Shown here: piece after piece, positions 25,005-27,329 of the stretch
How positions within the stretch are numbered: the first letter of the stretch is position 1
How the letters are laid out: every line of letters begins with the position of its first letter
The notes under the pieces: generated by a model
Seen by the model: only the letters and a program-made list of their open reading frames with translations
Databases searched by the model: none
What the model was told of the DNA's origin: nothing
Assembly: GCA_001791035.1 (NCBI GenBank)
Contig: MGDX01000005.1
Span: forward strand, 2,473 to 29,801
Direction of reading: 5' to 3'
Source of the DNA: Candidatus Uhrbacteria bacterium RIFCSPHIGHO2_02_FULL_53_13
Lineage (GTDB): Bacteria > Patescibacteriota > Patescibacteriia > UBA9934 > UBA11717
Length of the DNA: 27,329 nt
Program-made: the position numbers and the translations under genes

Positions 25005-27329
25005 ATGGCAAGCCAACAAAAAACGCTCTATATCATCGATGGCAACTCGCTTCTGCACCGCGCGTGGCACGCCATTCCGCCACTTACCACCAAAGATGGC
25101 ACGGTCGTCAACGCCGTGTACGGCTTTGCGATGGTGCTCCACAAATTGCTCACCGAAAAAAAGCCTACGCACATTGCCGTGTGTTGGGATGTGCAGGGCG
25201 GCACGTTTCGCGACGAGGTTTTTGAAGACTACAAAGCGGGCCGCGAGGAAAAGGAGCAGGAGCTGTACGACCAAATCCCACTTGTCGATGAGTTTCTGCG
25301 TGCGTTTGGCATCCCGTCGTTTGGGATCGAGGGGTTTGAGGCGGATGACTTAATTGGCACGGTCGCCGAGCACGTTCGCCGCAACAAAGCGTATCAAACC
25401 GTGATTATCACGGGCGATTTGGACGCACTTCAACTTGTGGACGATTCGACGGTCGTGGAGTTTTTTGTGAAGGGCCTCTCGCAGACAAAGCTTTACGACA
25501 GCAATGCCGTGCGCGAGCGCTATGGCTTTGGTCCCGAGCACATCGTGGATTACAAAGCGCTCAAAGGTGACGCGTCCGACAATATCCCCGGTGTAAAGGG
25601 CATTGGCGACAAGGGCGCAACCGAGCTCATTTTAGCGCATGGATCGCTCGACGGCGTGTACTCGGCGCTCAAAGACGGCAAAATCAACGCCAAGGAATCC
25701 TTGCAAAACAAGTTAAAATCAGACGAAAAAAACGCTCGCATGAGTTTGGAGTTAGCGACCATCAAACGCGACGTGCCGATGAAATTCTCCCTCAAAGACG
25801 CGCACATTGGGGCGCTCGATTGGGAAAAGGTGGCAGAAGCGTACCGACGGTTTGAGTTTACGACGTTGCTTCGGAGGATTGAGGGGCTGGATGGGAATCG
25901 AGAATCGAGCATCAAAAATCGAGAGATTAAGACAACCAAGCATAGAAAGGCAAATGTGGTTGTCGACACGGACGGTGTGTATGTCGACGAGGCGATGAAG
26001 GCGCTTTCCGATGCTCCGTCGCTTGCGCTCGACATCCGCGATCACGCTGAGGATTTGTTTGGTTCGTCTATCACGGCGCTTACGCTCTCTGATGGCACGC
26101 GCACGTTCGTGTTTCGTTCGCCGTCGCGTGCGACGCTGGCCGCGCTGTCCACATTGCTGACTCATGGCGACGTTGTAACGCACGACGCAAAGCGTCTTTG
26201 GCATCTCCTTTCCAAACATGGTCTCACGTTGTCCGAGCGCGGCACCGACATGATGCTTGTGAGCTATCTTATCCGCGCGGGGAATCGCGACTATGACATC
26301 CCTTCAATGCTTGAAGATCTTGTCGGTGTGCGTGTCACGATGCCAAAACACTTTGAAACCGACGACGCTCTTATGGATTGGGGCGGTGCGATTGCGCGCT
26401 TTCTTGAGGCCGCACACGAGGCACGTACTCGGCTACAAAAGGACGGAATGCTTAAGCTCTATGACGCCATCGAGCACCCTACGATCTTTATTTTGGCGCG
26501 GATGGAGGCAACGGGAATTGAGATTGATGTCACGGCGCTTCACGAAATGTCAAAACGGTTTGAGGGAGAGCTTGGTGCGTTGACGAAGCGTATTCACAAA
26601 GAGGCGGGCGTCGAGTTCAACATCAATTCGCCTTCCCAGCTTGCGAACGTGCTGTTTGACACGCTGGATTTGCCAACGAAAGGCATCAAGCGTACGCAGA
26701 GCGGCTACTCCACGGCGGCGCCGATGCTCGAGAAGCTCTACGACACTCATCCAATCGTGCCGCTCATTGGTGAGTATCGCGAGCTCGCCAAGTTAAAGTC
26801 AACGTATATTGATGCGCTTCCAGTATTGCGTGATGCCGCTGGACGCGTGCACACGACGTACAATCAAACGGTTGCGGTGACGGGGCGGCTATCGAGCCAA
26901 GATCCAAATTTGCAAAACATCCCAATTCGCACCGATTTGGGGCGCGAGATTCGAGCGGCATTCGTAGCGCCACGCGGCTGTCAACTTGTGTCGGCGGACT
27001 ATTCGCAAATCGAACTGCGGTTGGTGGCGGCGCTCTCGGGAGATAAAACGATGGTTCAAATTTTTAAAGATGGCGGCGATATTCACCAAGCTACCGCGGC
27101 AAAAGTGTTTGGTGTTGCCGAAGAGGAGGTCACAAAAAAGCAGCGTCGCGCCGCAAAAACGGTGAACTTTGGCATCATTTATGGCATGGGTCCGCGCGCT
27201 CTATCGCGGAGCATCGAGGTGAGTTTCGCTGAAGCAAAGGCGTTTATTGAGAAGTACTTCGAAACATTTCCGAGCGTGCGAGCGTACTTGGACGAGGTAT
27301 TGATGCGTGCAAAGCAAGACGGATTTGCA
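25005..27329 (+). CDS. polA: DNA polymerase I, 3' end cut off by the window
   Basis: The first 775 residues are present; roughly 120 are missing. The 5'-3' exonuclease (about 1-290) has IIDGNSLLHRAWHA, GFEADDLIGT (about 110), IITGDLDALQLV and GDASDNIPGVKGIGDKGA. The 3'-5' exonuclease fold (about 330-500) appears degenerate: the usual Asp-x-Glu of motif I reads DIR (about 340). The polymerase domain shows motif A LVSADYSQIELRLVAALSGD (about 664) and motif B RRAAKTVNFGIIYGMG (about 720); motif C lies beyond the edge. A TACGAT -10 candidate (24990-24995) ends 9 nt before the ATG, so the mRNA may be nearly leaderless. The enzyme fills gaps and removes primers. Confidence 0.97.
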   Translation, partial: MASQQKTLYIIDGNSLLHRAWHAIPPLTTKDGTVVNAVYGFAMVLHKLLTEKKPTHIAVCWDVQGGTFRDEVFEDYKAGREEKEQELYDQIPLVDEFLRAFGIPSFGIEGFEADDLIGTVAEHVRRNKAYQTVIITGDLDALQLVDDSTVVEFFVKGLSQTKLYDSNAVRERYGFGPEHIVDYKALKGDASDNIPGVKGIGDKGATELILAHGSLDGVYSALKDGKINAKESLQNKLKSDEKNARMSLELATIKRDVPMKFSLKDAHIGALDWEKVAEAYRRFEFTTLLRRIEGLDGNRESSIKNREIKTTKHRKANVVVDTDGVYVDEAMKALSDAPSLALDIRDHAEDLFGSSITALTLSDGTRTFVFRSPSRATLAALSTLLTHGDVVTHDAKRLWHLLSKHGLTLSERGTDMMLVSYLIRAGNRDYDIPSMLEDLVGVRVTMPKHFETDDALMDWGGAIARFLEAAHEARTRLQKDGMLKLYDAIEHPTIFILARMEATGIEIDVTALHEMSKRFEGELGALTKRIHKEAGVEFNINSPSQLANVLFDTLDLPTKGIKRTQSGYSTAAPMLEKLYDTHPIVPLIGEYRELAKLKSTYIDALPVLRDAAGRVHTTYNQTVAVTGRLSSQDPNLQNIPIRTDLGREIRAAFVAPRGCQLVSADYSQIELRLVAALSGDKTMVQIFKDGGDIHQATAAKVFGVAEEEVTKKQRRAAKTVNFGIIYGMGPRALSRSIEVSFAEAKAFIEKYFETFPSVRAYLDEVLMRAKQDGFA

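Noticed and set aside
24009..25274. 421-codon open frame on minus across island 3 and the start of polA
   Set aside because: It crosses a terminator, a promoter and the polA start and has shadow composition.

Overview
The window looks like one piece of a small, compact bacterial chromosome, most likely from the Candidate Phyla Radiation (Patescibacteria, Parcubacteria-like). The reasons are indirect: single-copy housekeeping genes packed between short uncharacterised membrane and secreted proteins, a single XerC/D-like recombinase, a 3D-domain protein with a signal peptide, a DNA polymerase I with a damaged proofreading motif, and many start codons only 6-9 nt behind a -10 box with no Shine-Dalgarno sequence (leaderless mRNAs). 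UGA is used as a stop, so this is not a UGA-glycine lineage. Most promoters I could read have the form TTGACA-N17-TANNNT.

Layout. 1-5.5 kb: a cut-off class A penicillin-binding protein (-), a 3D-domain secreted protein and a small membrane protein (+), then dnaN and dnaA (-) with DnaA-box-like sites around both. 5.5-7.4 kb: a TrmB-type regulator (-) diverging from a GC-rich island with two small unknown genes (+) and a hairpin-rich leader. 7.4-11 kb: rpmH-rnpA-yidD (-), a zinc-ribbon membrane protein, a second membrane protein, and comM/yifB. 11-12.4 kb: a 178-bp foldback element, a structured repeat, lspA and a DksA/TraR-like gene. 12.35-12.85 kb: a promoter-to-terminator unit that looks like a structured RNA, then three DnaA boxes. 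12.87-17.5 kb (-): a membrane-anchored unknown, pnp with a long leader hairpin, a NYN-domain gene and rpsO. Gene direction flips at 17.43-17.54 kb. 17.5-22.2 kb (mostly +): xerC-like recombinase, a pseudogene split by a second foldback element, tRNA-Arg(UCU), a small unknown gene, a slipin gene with a downstream membrane-anchored partner, a partial copy of the tRNA-His 3' end, and tRNA-His(GUG). 22.3-25 kb: a possible small RNA and two very GC-rich unknown genes (346 and 249 aa). From 25 kb: polA, cut by the window end.

The main discoveries are three. (1) Two copies of a TA-flanked, fully palindromic ~178-bp element keep their hairpin through paired changes on both arms. Removing one of them together with one TA exactly restores an interrupted reading frame. 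(2) Three GC-rich gene islands (6.3-7.4, 22.5-24.0, 24.0-25.0 kb) share one layout: strong promoter, leader of tandem hairpins, codon use unlike the neighbours, and a distinctive two-tier terminator with an invariant CCGG/CCGG inner stem. Genes inside an island also resemble each other faintly. (3) There are several candidate structured RNAs: a two-copy motif with an invariant AUUGA loop and covarying stems, a ~330-nt minus-strand transcript with mutually exclusive helices, and a ~110-nt promoter-to-terminator unit.
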